Origin: Aquilaria yunnanensis
Taxonomy: Eukaryota > Streptophyta > Magnoliopsida > Malvales > Thymelaeaceae
Assembly (NCBI GenBank): GCA_039654915.1
Contig: CM077594.1
Coordinates: 92,766,893 to 92,830,892, forward strand
DNA: 64,000 bases
Reading direction: 5' to 3'
The position numbers and the translations under genes were made by a program. Within the stretch, counting starts at the first letter, position 1, and the number at the start of each line of letters is the position of its first letter. Shown piece after piece: positions 46,034 to 57,055 of the stretch. The notes under the pieces were generated by a model. It was not told the DNA's origin and ran no database searches. It worked only from the letters and a program-made list of their open reading frames with translations.

Positions 46034-46582
46034 CTATGAGTCGAGGATTTGCTTCCCATCCAGTTTTCTTACAAGCTGGCAAACAGGATCGATTACAGTC
46101 AGATTCCCGGGACTGTAACGGTCTCGTTCTTTATGGTAAGTCAACCATAAGTCGATAATTTCACCTTGCACTCCTCCACAAGAATGCGTTTCAAGAGTCT
46201 CTCGGATATCCTCCAGAGATTCTTTACGCAAGCCATTCTTAATGAATCGTATTTTATCTTCTCGATTATCAGAGATCATCCCTAAAGAACGACATTTAGT
46301 ATTACAAGTCCACCGTCCACATTTATGGCAGACTTGTAACCTTTTCGCTTTTCACTTTTTGGCATAAGAGCTTTTGCCTATACCAGACATGTGGGACACA
46401 AATGCCTCTGGGATTTCACCTGCCAGACGAACCTTGGCTTCGATTAACCACTGCACATCTTCAGGGATTCCTTTATGTATCAGAACTCTTAATCGTTCAC
46501 AGCGAACTTGGTAGATCTTTTTGAGAATGTTCATTGGGAGAGAAGGAAAATATTTTTGTAAGACAGAAAGAGTAGGATCCAT
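46034..46582 (-). pseudogene. Virus-like Cys-rich nucleic-acid-binding ORF, copy A (one in-frame stop)
   Basis: Exactly 183 codons, as in copy B, with ATG at 46582-46580. One TGA at codon 77 (46352-46354) replaces an Arg codon in the basic run just before the zinc cluster. The reading frame then continues through CHKCGRWTCNTKC and FIKNGLRKESL to the stop at 46034-46036. The N-terminal ~70 residues (LQKYFPSLPMNILKKIY and so on) look helical. The copies share flanks as well (AATCAGTTATT ... CTTATCCGC-like leader), so the whole ~838-bp block was duplicated in tandem. With the stop, only a 76-residue peptide lacking the zinc cluster is predicted, unless readthrough occurs. Confidence 0.5.
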
Positions 46583-46599
46583 TTTCTAGAGGGAAGTAA

Positions 46600-49490
46600 A
46601 AGAAAGAAGATAGGAAAGAATCAGTTATTATGGGCAATTGAGAGAACCGACTTGAGAGTCACGGAGTACCGTATCCGCCGCTTAACCGGAAAAGTGGATC
46701 CTACTTTATTTTGATGTGATAGATATTTTTTTATCTTGGATATTCCATCGAGCTGACGTCGATCCAGTCCTCCATTATTGAATCCATTGTCCGCTTTTGA
46801 CAAATTTTCAACGACAATATTTCTTGATGTCTGCCTTATCTTTGACCACAGCTATCTCTTATCTTGAATGCTGCTAAGCTGGCATCAATCCTGTCCTTCC
46901 AGGTGTAGCCTCGATTATTGAATCAATTGCCAAGCTTTTGACAATATTGTCTACTTTATCTTTGAATTGCTGATGAGGCTGGGTACAGTATATCAGCTGT
47001 GCATCTAGTGATAGATTGGTAAGAGCTGATGTTATTGAGATCTCAGCTTATACTGCTGTAACGGTGCGGTGGATGTGTTTCCCATTTGATTCCTATCATG
47101 TAAAAGTCATGCATGCATGATGTGAAATGCATGAATGCAAAACATGTGTAATTGATGGTTCTTTTTTATTTTAATTTTTATTTTTATTTTATTTTTTTAT
47201 TTTTTTTTGGATTGATCTAGTTCTTCATATCTTTGCTTTACTGGATCCTCTTTATAATTGCCTTCTTGGACTATCATTGAATCTCTTTATGCTTTTCAGC
47301 TTTTGTTCACTGCCTCAAAAGCCCAACTCTTTTCAAAATCCCCTTTCTTTGACTTGTTCTTAAATTTTGGCCTCAATTTCTTTAAAGTTGGCCCGCCTCA
47401 TAATTTATATCTCTTTCGGGTACTCATCCATTGTCATGGATTTGATACCATCAAAGGCTTTACTTTCAATGTCTGCTTTGCCCCTTTTCTTGTGACCGTG
47501 CCGACACTTACTTATCCCCATGTTATAATCTGAATGATTGCTCTTCCTTGAACTCATGTTTTGATCCATAAGACTTGCCCCCTTATCTATTGAACTTCTT
47601 TGTTGGCAGTACTCCTCTTACGCTTCGTAGAGACTACTTTGCCCCCCTGAATATGGTATTTATGTGGATAAAAGATATCATCTCGCCTTTGATTTAACAG
47701 AAGGTCGCTAGACCTTTGTGATGGCACTTGATCGTAAATTTCTCTTACAAAAACCACATCTTATTAAAGAAAGACTCAAGCTATCTCCTCACTTTTAAGT
47801 CTACATACATTAATGAATAATGGTTTGGCCTTAAAGAAAAACTTTCATCAATTTGCAAAGCTTGACAAAGTAATTTACGGTCTTTTTTTTTAATTAAAAT
47901 ATCCTGCCATTCTTCCCTTTCCAACTCGAAGACATAAACTGTGCAAGGCAATAAGGTAGAAACATGATTCACAATAATAGCCTTTTAACTGAATGAGGAT
48001 GATATCGAGAGGTAAATGTTAGGTGTGAGGAAAGTTAAGTTTGAATGTTTTTTTTTTGTTGCAGTCTTTTAGCTGAATGAGAATGATATTAAGAGGTAAA
48101 TATTAGGTCTGAGTAAAGTTAAGTTTGAGTGGTGTGAAAGAAGGGTCTTTTAATACTACTCGTGAGCAGTATTAAATAAGGTAGAAACATGATTCACAAT
48201 GATAGTCTTTTAACTGAATGAGGATGTTTGGTCTAAGGAAAGTTAAGTTTAAGTGGTGTGGAAGAAGGGTCTTTTAATACTACTCGTGAGCAAATTTGAT
48301 TATGGTGAAAAATTCAATAGTGATGACCTCAAACTTGCCACTATTTCCAGGAATTTAGACCTCAACTGTTGCCCCCCAACTATCGTGGTCTTTGTGTACG
48401 CTTGGTTTGAGGGTCGCTCTTGTCTTCTAAACCGCCTTTGCAGGTTTTCAGTCTAGAATCCATAGCTCACTTTTTCTTTGTTTTCTTTCTTTTGCTCTAA
48501 CTTGAGGCCTTTTTTTTTTGTTTTTTTTTATTTCCCTTTTTTTTTTTTGTGTGAGCTATGGTGATAACATACTTGATAACTCTCTTGAAGTGAGATGACT
48601 CAAGTGGCCTTACTTGCTCGTGCTTGTTCTCAGTCCTTTTTGGTTTTGAATTTTCCCTTGTTGCCTTTTGATGGAAGGGATGAACTTCTCTTTCTTTTTG
48701 GAGTTTGTGTTGCAGAGAACCAAGATTATAGCCCTCTTGAAGTGAGATGACTCAAGTGGCTTTACTTGCTCGTGCTTGCTCTCAGTCTCTTTTTGTTTTG
48801 GATTTTGAATTTTCCCTTGTTGTCTTTTGATAGAAGGGAGGAACTTCTTTCCTTTTTTTTTTTTGAGAATTTGTGTTGCGTTAAACTGAGAACTTTTTTT
48901 TTTTTTAGCATTTGTGAGAATTGGGAGGCCACTGAAATCATTTAATATAAGAGCTACCTTCTTTGGAAGCTAACCCAAGACTTCTTGCAAGGATGTTGAT
49001 AACCACTGTGAATTCTTTTTTTTTAGTTGAGGTGCAACATTTGAAATCATTCTCTTGAAGATCACTACTATCAAATATTTCTTAACTTTCATTTTCACCC
49101 ACGAGTAGTATTGTTTACAAAGTAAAGTGTGATGGTAATAATGGATAGTGTAATGGCAATGAATGAGAGATAGATGTGAGAAAATGAAATTTTTGGTAGA
49201 AAGTGGTAGAATATGTGGATGTAAAAATGGAATTTTTGGTAAAAAGTGGTAGAATGCACACATTACATCTTTTTGTTGTACCAGAAAAAGAATACCAGGT
49301 GTCCATCTAACAAAGACTACACCCTAGATTCTGGACTAAATCTAAGAGATTTTTACTATTACTTTGGCAAGCTATCAAAGATGCAAGTTTAGTAAAAGGA
49401 TTCCCTGTCATTCAAAAGTGTGTGCGAACTGTTAGGTCAGATCTGACTTGGAGTCATTCCAAAATCAATGTAATTCTAGCTCGAAATCTT
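46600..49490. other. Gypsy internal non-coding region where pol would be expected
   Basis: About 2.9 kb without RT, RNase H or integrase motifs on either strand. It contains diverged tandem copies of a ~130-180-bp segment (core GATAGTCTTTTAACTGAATG) at about 47945-48300. A ~150-bp block (CTTGAAGTGAGATGACTCAA ... TCTCAGTC) is duplicated at about 48584 and 48735, with several poly-T runs. The 63-aa ORF at 47781-47972 (-) matches no family I know. Confidence 0.6.
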
Positions 49491-49640
49491 CACTTCCAAT
49501 TAGCAATCACATTTTGGCCTAGGAACTTGGACTCGATCAACTGCTGGACCTTGAGTTTCAATGCCACACAATTTTCAGTTAGATCCGCGATTGACCCTTT
49601 TTTGGTAATCACATTTGGCATTTGGGTCACACCAACTTGG
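49490..49640 (-). pseudogene. Stray gag zinc-finger fragment downstream of protease
   Basis: Just after the protease ORF the minus strand again encodes a piece like WCDPNAKCDY ... ENCVALKLKVQQLIESKF in broken frames. This matches the gag C-terminal finger (WYDPNITCPYHDGAVGHG ... VQQLIESKWL near 51100-51000). It is a second, partial copy placed where pol should begin. Confidence 0.7.
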
Positions 49641-49649
49641 AAGAGAAGG

Positions 49650-50915
49650 TCAGTTGGTCTTTGCTATCGTTGATATGGATGATAGCAGAATGTCTTTTTC
49701 AGCAAAGACTGTGATTAACTTTCCTTCAAAAATGAATTTCATTTTTTGGTGTAATGGGGAGGGAATTGCTCCAGCCATATGAATCCATGGTCTGCCCAAC
49801 AGACAAGTATAAGAAGGATTAATGTCCATAACTTGGAATGTGATATGGAAGACACAAGGGCCGATCCCTATTGGCAGCTCTATTTCTCCAACAACATTTC
49901 TATTCATCCCGTCAAATACTTGAATAGTGATATGACTGTTGTTGAGGTATGATGAGTCTATACCAAACTTGTGTAAGGTTTCAAGTGGCATTATGTTTAG
50001 AGCTGACCCATTATCAACAAGAACTCTAGCCATAATTCGATCTTTGTATTTAACCGAAATATGTAGAGCCTTAGAGTGGCCCCTTCCTTCTGCTGGTATC
50101 TCATCGTCAGTCAATATGATGAGATTCTGTGCGGTGATGTTGTTGACGAGGTGATCAAAACTATTCACTGAAATATCTGGCTCAACATAGGCCTTATTCA
50201 AGACTTTGAGGAGGGCTTCTCGATGAGCATCAGAGCTTATGAGTAGTGAAAGTATAGAGATCTTTGTTGGCAGGCGGTTCAACTGCTCAACGATGTTGTA
50301 TTCACTTTGCTTTATGAGTTTGAGAAACTCAGTAGCTTGCTCATCTGTTACTGCTCGAGGCATCTCTTGCTCTTTGGATGTATTTGTATCAAGAGGTCCA
50401 CTTGTTAGGTCTGTAACGTTCTTATCTTGTTGGAGCTTGTTCATTTGCTCCGGAGAATAACACCGACCACTTCTAGTTATACTCCCAACTTCTAACGGAG
50501 TTGATGTGATGTTAGAAATGTAATCATAGCTCCATGAAACAGTTTTGTCTGATTTGTATGGGAATGACCTTGGGACTTGAATTCTTAAAGGCTTAAGAAC
50601 AGGTTTTGAAATTGGTATGACTAGTGGTCTTGGGATAGCCTTGACTTCTTATTCTTTAATGATCACCTTCACATTATCATCTTTATCTGACATAAAAATG
50701 ATGAGTTCGGAGGAGTCTATGAGTCTTTGTAGACTTTCACGGAATTCTAGGCATTCTTGGATAGAATGACTCTTACTGTCATGAAAGTTGCACCACTCCT
50801 CGTCTTCAACTTCTTCGTTTCCAAAAGAAGACTTTCCCATGATAATCCCTTCTTTTACAAGGCATGAATATACATGCTTGAGAGGGGTTATGATATCATT
50901 GACTGACTTCTTCAT
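49650..50915 (-). pseudogene. Gypsy gag C-terminus and aspartic protease (Tat/Ogre type)
   Basis: Continues gag in a different frame from 50915. A finger-like CNFHDSKSHSIQEC sits near 50800, and one in-frame TAA lies at about 50649-50651. Then comes a 264-aa run from Met 50444 to 49650. It holds the retroviral-type protease: KALHISVKYKDRIMARVLVD, NGSALNIMPL (active-site Asp in the VDNGS form) and TCLLGRPWIHMAGA, the latter being the characteristic ILGRPW block. The protease matures gag and cuts it from pol. The frameshift at the gag junction and the stop make normal expression doubtful. Confidence 0.85.
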
Positions 50916-52353
50916 CGGCCAGTGCTCTTTCTATCATATTGACTGGTTTTGCTTGATGAGGCGGCAATGGATTGTGAGTGACGTTTGGTTCATCGGAAAA
51001 GTCCAACCACTTAGACTCGATTAATTGTTGGACTATACGCTTCAATGCTATGCAATTTTCCAATCCGTGGCCCACGGCACCATCATGATATGGGCAAGTT
51101 ATGTTGGGGTCATACCACCTTGGATATGGGGGTTTAAATGGATTTGTAGGAATTGGATGGATAAGTTGACTTTCAATGAGTTTTGGATATAACTCAGTGT
51201 AAGTCATAGGAATTGGCGCAAAAACTTCTCTCGGCCTTTGTGGAGAAGTCGGAACAGGTGGCCGTAACTGATTAGGCCTGTTGAGAGGATAATTGTTGGG
51301 CTTATTGGTAGAATAATCATTGGGCCTATTGGTAGAGTAGGATCGGCGAGGCCCGGTAGCAACAGTACCCACGAGGGGAATCCCTCTTCCTCGTCCTATT
51401 TGTTGTATTTCTTCATCTTTTCTTCTGGATGGTCCTCCTCTTTTCATTGGATCACTAAAGGACTCAGTAATCTTCCCGATCCTAATCCCATACTCGATCC
51501 TTTCTCCAGACATGACTACGTCAGTGAAATTGGTTGTCGAATTGCCAATGAGTTTGTCATAATATGGGTACTTCAACGTCTGAACAAATAAAGTGACCAT
51601 TTCTCTTTCTGTCATAGGTGGCTGAACTTGTGCAGCTGAATCCTTCCACCGTTGGGCATATTCCTTGAAAGTTTCTTGCTTTTTCTTCTCCATGTTTTGG
51701 AGAGTTTGACGATCCGGAGCCAAGTCCATAACATGTTTATAATTGCCGATGAAGGCCTGAGCAAGGTCATTCCAAGTTTTGATGTTTCTTGGACCTTGAC
51801 TTAGATACCACTGGAATGCTGATTTTGTGAGGCTTTCCTGAAAAAGTGCAATCCACACCTTTTCATCTTTTGTGAGTGGTTGTAGTCTTCTTAGAAACAA
51901 TGTGATGTGAGTGATAGGATCACTCGTTCCATCGTATTTCATGAAATCTGGCACCTTAAAGTCTAAAGGAATTATGACATCTGGTACCAAGCATAGGTCA
52001 TCCACTGAGAGAGATCCAAATATAGTGCCTCCTTCAATGGCTCGCAGTCTCTTCTCTATTGTTTCGAGCTTTTGAGATTCTGCTTCTTCTTTTAGTAATA
52101 TATTCTTCTCTTCATGTACAGTGTCTTGTTTCAGATGAACGTTAGCGGACGGTCCTGATTCTTGAACCAGGTTTTCTTGAACTGAAACTCGTTGTGGGGT
52201 GAATCCCGGAGGATAAGTGGGATCTTGTGCTTCTTTGATGGGAACTTGAGTTGCTTTCCCTTTGATTATTTCCATCAATTGTCTCATTTGTTCTGCCATA
52301 CTTTCAATTTTGGACTCCATCTCCATGAGACGTCCTTCGGCTTGTTCTGCCAT
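50896..52353 (-). CDS. Gypsy gag polyprotein (Tat/Ogre type)
   Basis: A 485-aa open frame from Met 52353. The N-terminus is a coiled-coil-like stretch (MAEQAEGRLMEMESKIESMA). From about residue 120 comes the retrotransposon gag domain: VPDVIIPLDFKVPDFMKYDG, then FQESLTKSAFQWYL, then PDRQTLQNMEKKKQETFKEY and AAQVQPPMTEREMV. A Pro/Asn-rich linker follows, then a CPYH ... GHGLENC finger near residue 440. This layout is typical of the Tat/Ogre lineage. Gag forms the particle that packages element RNA. It is the only long intact frame in the element, so this copy may still make gag for trans-mobilisation. It ends 20 nt after the next frame opens. Confidence 0.93.
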   Translation of the reverse strand: MAEQAEGRLMEMESKIESMAEQMRQLMEIIKGKATQVPIKEAQDPTYPPGFTPQRVSVQENLVQESGPSANVHLKQDTVHEEKNILLKEEAESQKLETIEKRLRAIEGGTIFGSLSVDDLCLVPDVIIPLDFKVPDFMKYDGTSDPITHITLFLRRLQPLTKDEKVWIALFQESLTKSAFQWYLSQGPRNIKTWNDLAQAFIGNYKHVMDLAPDRQTLQNMEKKKQETFKEYAQRWKDSAAQVQPPMTEREMVTLFVQTLKYPYYDKLIGNSTTNFTDVVMSGERIEYGIRIGKITESFSDPMKRGGPSRRKDEEIQQIGRGRGIPLVGTVATGPRRSYSTNRPNDYSTNKPNNYPLNRPNQLRPPVPTSPQRPREVFAPIPMTYTELYPKLIESQLIHPIPTNPFKPPYPRWYDPNITCPYHDGAVGHGLENCIALKRIVQQLIESKWLDFSDEPNVTHNPLPPHQAKPVNMIERALADEEVSQ

Positions 52354-53300
52354 TAATCTTGTTTGGAGCCGAGTTGGATATCGGCGTTGAGGTCCAATTT
52401 TATCCCTTTTTAAAGTAAGATTTATTAGACTCTACATGTATGTGATTGATGCAATGAATGCATGCATGCAATGTGAGATTATGTTTTTATCAGACTTTGT
52501 ATGCACGTGATTGATGTAATGGATGTATGCAATGAGATTATGTTTTTATCAGACTTTATATGCACGTGATTAATGTAATGCATGCATGTGATGAGTGAGT
52601 TTGCTTATCCATTATCGTGGAACTTCAAAACTTTTAGTTGTTATTAGAAAGACCAAAAAATTAGCATAGTTTGATGCGTGGTTTTGATGCATGAAGAATA
52701 ATTGCACAAGAAAGATAAGGTTATTAATAAGTTAAATAGCAATTAACAACTCATGAAGTATTATGGATAAACAAGTTAAAACCATACGAAGAAAAGTGTA
52801 GAGTAAAAACACAGCATAACAAGGATATGCTTATGGCGTTGGTAAAATGGTAGAAATTCTATGGTCAGTTCTATGGTTAAGTGGGGAGTTTTATATGCAT
52901 AGGGTGGTCTATCAAAAGGCCGAAGGATAGTTCCCGAATCCCATCACTAAATTATAGTGACAGCCCAATTCCTTACCTTCTAGGGTTTATGTAAGGAAAG
53001 GATTAATTCGAGTCGTAGCTTTTCGTGGGCCCATGCAGAGACTAACCGTCTCAGGAGGCAATACACTACTTTGCTACTTTGAAACCGGTGAAGGCTTGGA
53101 GACCATGGCCTCTCAAGGACATCAACACCAATTCCGCTTAGAAAGAACGTGTTCGCTTTGAAGAAGCTCGGGTATAGAGCTTCATATTGTGAATGCATTA
53201 TGCATGTTTATCTAAGTAAATATAATATATAAATCCACATATAATAAGCAAAGTAAATCAAAATAAATCAACTTCTAGGCTCGACTCACTAACGTCACTT
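52354..53300 (-). other. Gypsy 5' leader
   Basis: About 950 bp between primer-binding site and gag start. It contains diverged repeats of TGCACGTGATTGATGTAATG near 52440-52590 and no coding region. Confidence 0.6.
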
Positions 53301-53317
53301 CCCCAGTGGAGTCGCCA
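53301..53317 (-). other. Gypsy primer-binding site
   Basis: Three bases inside the 5' LTR the sense strand reads TGGCGACTCCACTGGGG, beginning with the TGG that pairs with a tRNA CCA end. Ogre-type elements commonly use a tRNA-Arg site; I did not verify the tRNA. Confidence 0.75.
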
Positions 53318-53320
53318 AGC

Positions 53321-56003
53321 TGTGGCAACGTGCGGGTTTTCTGGAGTTGCCACCAATCTGTTTCACCTAGGTCGATTGGTCACCTTAAAATTGGTCTGCG
53401 AGAGTTCGGGGATTCGGGAGTACAGTTACGTTAAAACAACTTTGTTAAAACGCCCAAAAATTGGTACCTTAGTTGATTTCAATTTTGTTTTGCTTTGCTT
53501 TAAAAAATATTCAGTTAATTTTCAAACTAGAAATTTTAACTGAATTAATCGGATGTGGATTTTTAAATTAATACCAGTTTAAAAATCTTTAGTAATTAAT
53601 TTGTATAAAAATTTGATATTTCCGAACCATGGACTCTGCCGAGTCACCCGGACACGAAAGTTTTAATTCCGAACCATGGACTCTGCCGAGTCACCCGGAC
53701 ACGGAATTTGATGAAATTTTAAATAATTTAATCCATATCGTAAAATATGAATTTTTATCTTTATATTTATTTTTATTCAATTTAAAAAAAATTGATATTT
53801 TTCCAAACCGTGGATCCTGCCGGATCATCCGGATATGGAAATTAAATTTTTAATTAATTGTTTATTTAATGAATTTTAGTCATAATTTTTATTGGATATT
53901 ATTATTATTTTATTATTTTTCTTGAATTTTTAATTATTATTACTTTAAAAATATATTTAAAAAAACAGAATTGATTTTTTGTTGTATCTTTAGAATTATT
54001 CAATTATGATTTTTTAATAATTTTAATAAAAGGTTAATTTTTTTAAAGAAATAAAAATTGATGTTTCAAAATAATGAAGATTTGAAATAATGAAGGATGG
54101 GGATTTTTGTTTGAAAAAGATTTTTTTGATAGCCTTAAAAATGAAGAAAGTTAATTATTCACATAAAAACTTCTTTTTTTTTCATTTATAATTAGTTATT
54201 ATTTACTTATTTATTTTATTTATTATTAAATAAGTGAAATAAATTTTATCATGAAGTAAAATTTTGGCATAAAGGAAAATTAAATAAAGTAAAGTAAAGG
54301 GGAGGTTTTTTTTTATTTTAGACATAAAAAAAATGCATAAAATAACACATGTAAACATATAAATGAATATTAAAAGATAATAAATAAATAAATAAAGTGG
54401 GGCTTTTTGACCATCCACTTAAAAAATAAATAAATATGAGGTATAACCTTCCATGAATTATAAAAGTTAGCAAAAGTTAGTAAAGTTAGATGTTAATATT
54501 AATGACAATAATAATAAAAGTTAGTAATGTTAGTTGAGTTAATTGTTAACAATAATAACAACAATAATAATAAAAGTTAGTAAAGTTAGTAAGTTAATAA
54601 TGATAATAACAATAATAAAAGGTTAGTAAAGTTAGTAAGTTAGTAACAATAATAATAATAAAAGGTTAGTAAAGTTAGTAAGTTAATAACAATAATAACA
54701 ATAAAAAAAAGGTTAGTAAGGTTAGTAAGTTAGTGAGTTAATAACAATTATAACAATAATAAAAGGTTAGTAAGGTTAGTAAGTTAGTAAGTTAATAACA
54801 ACAGTAATAAAAGTTAATAATGATAATAATAATAAACAAGTAAAATATAAAAGGAAAGTTAGTAATTAATTCTCTGCAAGAATAAAATAAAAGGTTAGTG
54901 ACTCAATAGAAATAAATTGAAAAGATGAAGGGAGAAAGCTGAATTTTACCTAGGAACTAAAATTTCTAATTCTCCAGGAAACGCGGACGCGACGGACGCG
55001 CGCGAGGGAAGAGGCGGCTGGCGGCCAAGCGAGCAGCGGCGAGGGCGCGGAGGGGCGACGGCTGCATGCGACGGCAGGGGCGACGGCGGCGCGGGACGGC
55101 AGGGGCGGTGAGATCAACGGCAGCGGCAAAGGCAGGAAACGCGGAGCGGACGTGAGAGCGACGGCGACGGCGACGGCGACGGCGGGGGAAGCGACGGCGA
55201 CGGCGTGGGGGCGATAGCGACGGCGGGGGGGGGGGGGGGGGGGAGCAACGGAGACGAAGGGACGGCGGGATAACGGCGAGAAACGGCGGCAATAAACAAA
55301 AAAACGGAATCGAAAGGGGGGTGAAAACAAGCAGAGAAAAAAAACTTTTGGTTTTTCTGGAAAGAAAAAGAAGAGGCTGAGGGGCTAAGCTTTAATTTTT
55401 TCTTTTTTTAAAACGGAGCTCTAAGCTTGATTTATTTTTTTTCTATATTTTTTTCCTGTGTTAACACACAGATTTGGACCCCTATTTATAGGGGAAGGGG
55501 TGCTGGACTATTCATAATTAAAAATTAATTAAATTCAAACTTATCTTTTAATTTGGTAAAATGACAGTTTCAGTCCTTTACGTCTCTCAGACTCTGGATA
55601 AGTTCCTGAAGCTTCCAATTTTGACAATTTTGTCGTTTTCTGTTAATTGGGGCCAGAACGGTTATGCTGGCCCCAAATTGATGTGACAAACTATCAAATG
55701 CTCCTGGAACTTTCAGATTTTGTCAATTCTTCCCGAAACTTCTCAATTTTGTCATTTTTACCTCAAACTTTTTAATTTTGTCATTTTTATGGAGTTTTCT
55801 TTTTTCTTTCAAACATACACATATACACACATATATCAAATCTTCACAAAACAAAACAAAAAAAATGTATTTTAAACTAATTAAAAAATTTTAGTAATAA
55901 TAATAATAATAGTAATAATAATAATTTTTTTTTAATTAATTTTTTAATTAATTTAATTTTTTTTTTAATTTTTTTAATGGCCGGACGAAATTGGGTGTCA
56001 ACA
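53321..56003 (-). repeat. Gypsy 5' LTR (right copy)
   Basis: 2683 bp, TGTGGCAACGTGCGG ... GGGTGTCAACA, with TATAAATA on the minus strand at 55483-55490. The GC-rich ORFs at 54950-55330 (-) arise from GGCGAC-type repeats and a G-homopolymer and are not genes. Confidence 0.95.
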
Positions 56004-56008
56004 GTGGT

Positions 56009-56158
56009 ATATCACTATTTTTTAACAAATGCATGCAAAAAATAAGTGGTATATGGTATACCACAAAATACCATGGTATACTGTACAATAAAATGACAAA
56101 ATATGAAAACATTTATACTGCGTACCTTCAATAAACTGTATACTACGTTATTTAACAC
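56009..56158. mobile_element. GGTATACC-rich MITE, copy 2, right part
   Basis: Continuation of 38744-39228 beyond the Gypsy insertion: GGTATATGGTATACCACAAA ... TACTACGTTATTTAACAC. Together the halves make about 635 bp, the size of copy 1. Confidence 0.7.
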
Positions 56159-56215
56159 TATATATAAAACAAACAATAGTTCGGTTTGCATACAATCAAG
56201 GGGAAATATCATTTT

Positions 56216-56661
56216 GGGATAATTACAATTTACCCTTGAGATTTAGGTGAAATTATACTTTGCCACCTCCTATTTCAGAAATCTACATTTTGACCTTATT
56301 TTTTTAATACAGTCCAACAACAAATTCTAAAATCTTAATTTAGACATTACGGTAGCCATCTTCCAGTAATTTTAGTTAGAATGGTAATTTTTTAATAGTT
56401 AATAGACATTTTAAATTATCAATTTTTTCTTTCTGTATTTCTTTCAATTTTTAAAACAATATTTTTGAAATGTCAATTAATTGAAAAAAAGTACTGTACA
56501 GATTGAAATTTATTGAAGATAATAACCGTATAGTCTAAATTAAGATTTTGGAAGTTGCTGTTGGACTGTATTAAAAATATTGGGGGTAAATTATATTTTT
56601 GAAATATAAGGGGCAAAGTGTAATTTTACCTAAATCTCAGGGGGAAAATTGGAATTAACCC
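56216..56661. mobile_element. Mutator-type MITE, diverged member
   Basis: Starts GGGATAATTACAATTTACCC and ends AATTGGAATTAACCC. Flanks are TATCATTTT (56207-56215) and CATCATTTT (56662-56670), 8 of 9 matching. Confidence 0.75.
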
Positions 56662-56675
56662 CATCATTTTTAATC

Positions 56676-57055
56676 CTAAAACTTGTCTTACTTTGTTGTT
56701 TGAGTTTTAAAATGTTTGAATTTTTTAGATCAATCTTAAAACTTTACTAAAGTATTAACAATTAATCCTATACATATTGAAGGAAAGTTACTGGAAAAGA
56801 ATATGATTTATTGAGAGAATAAACTAATATTTTAACTGGTCCATGAACCGTCAAAAAATTATTACACAATTTTAATTTATTGAAATATGATTACCGAAGA
56901 ATTTAAAAATTTTAGTTTAAAAAAGAAATATAAATTTTAGGACTAACTATTTACACAGTCTTTAGAAACATGAGAAATTTCAGGACTAATTGTTTATAAA
57001 ATTGTAAAATTTTAAAACTTATTTAATAAAGTAAGAAATTTTAGAACTTTAGAAA
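56676..57055. repeat. Inverted-repeat MITE-like element
   Basis: Left AAAACTTGTCTTACTTTGTT matches the inverse of the right end (AAAATTTCTTACTTTATTAA), with AT-rich non-coding interior. Target duplication unclear. Confidence 0.45.

Larger units (their letters stand above)
39229..56003 (-). mobile_element. Tat/Ogre-like Gypsy element, gag-protease only, carrying captured genes
   Basis: A 16,775-bp LTR retrotransposon read on the minus strand, flanked by the perfect duplication GTGGT (39224-39228 and 56004-56008). Order on its sense strand: 5' LTR, primer-binding site, leader, gag, second zinc finger and protease, a stray gag fragment, about 3 kb non-coding, two tandem virus-like zinc-finger ORFs, an 85-bp repeat array, a LOG-like ORF, a 140-bp repeat array, polypurine tract, 3' LTR. 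No RT, RNase H or integrase motif was found, so it must use another element's pol (TR-GAG-like). The LTRs look about 98-99% identical, so insertion is recent. Confidence 0.93.

Noticed and set aside
46034..46160. Alternative reading frame with several Cys at the end of the virus-like ORFs
   Set aside because: Looks attractive in copy A, but copy B has two stops in that frame, and the primary frame is better conserved between the copies.
49115..49306. Short minus-strand ORFs of 63 and 97 codons in the Gypsy non-coding region
   Set aside because: His/Tyr/Ser-rich translations of a simple repeated segment; no RT or integrase motif.
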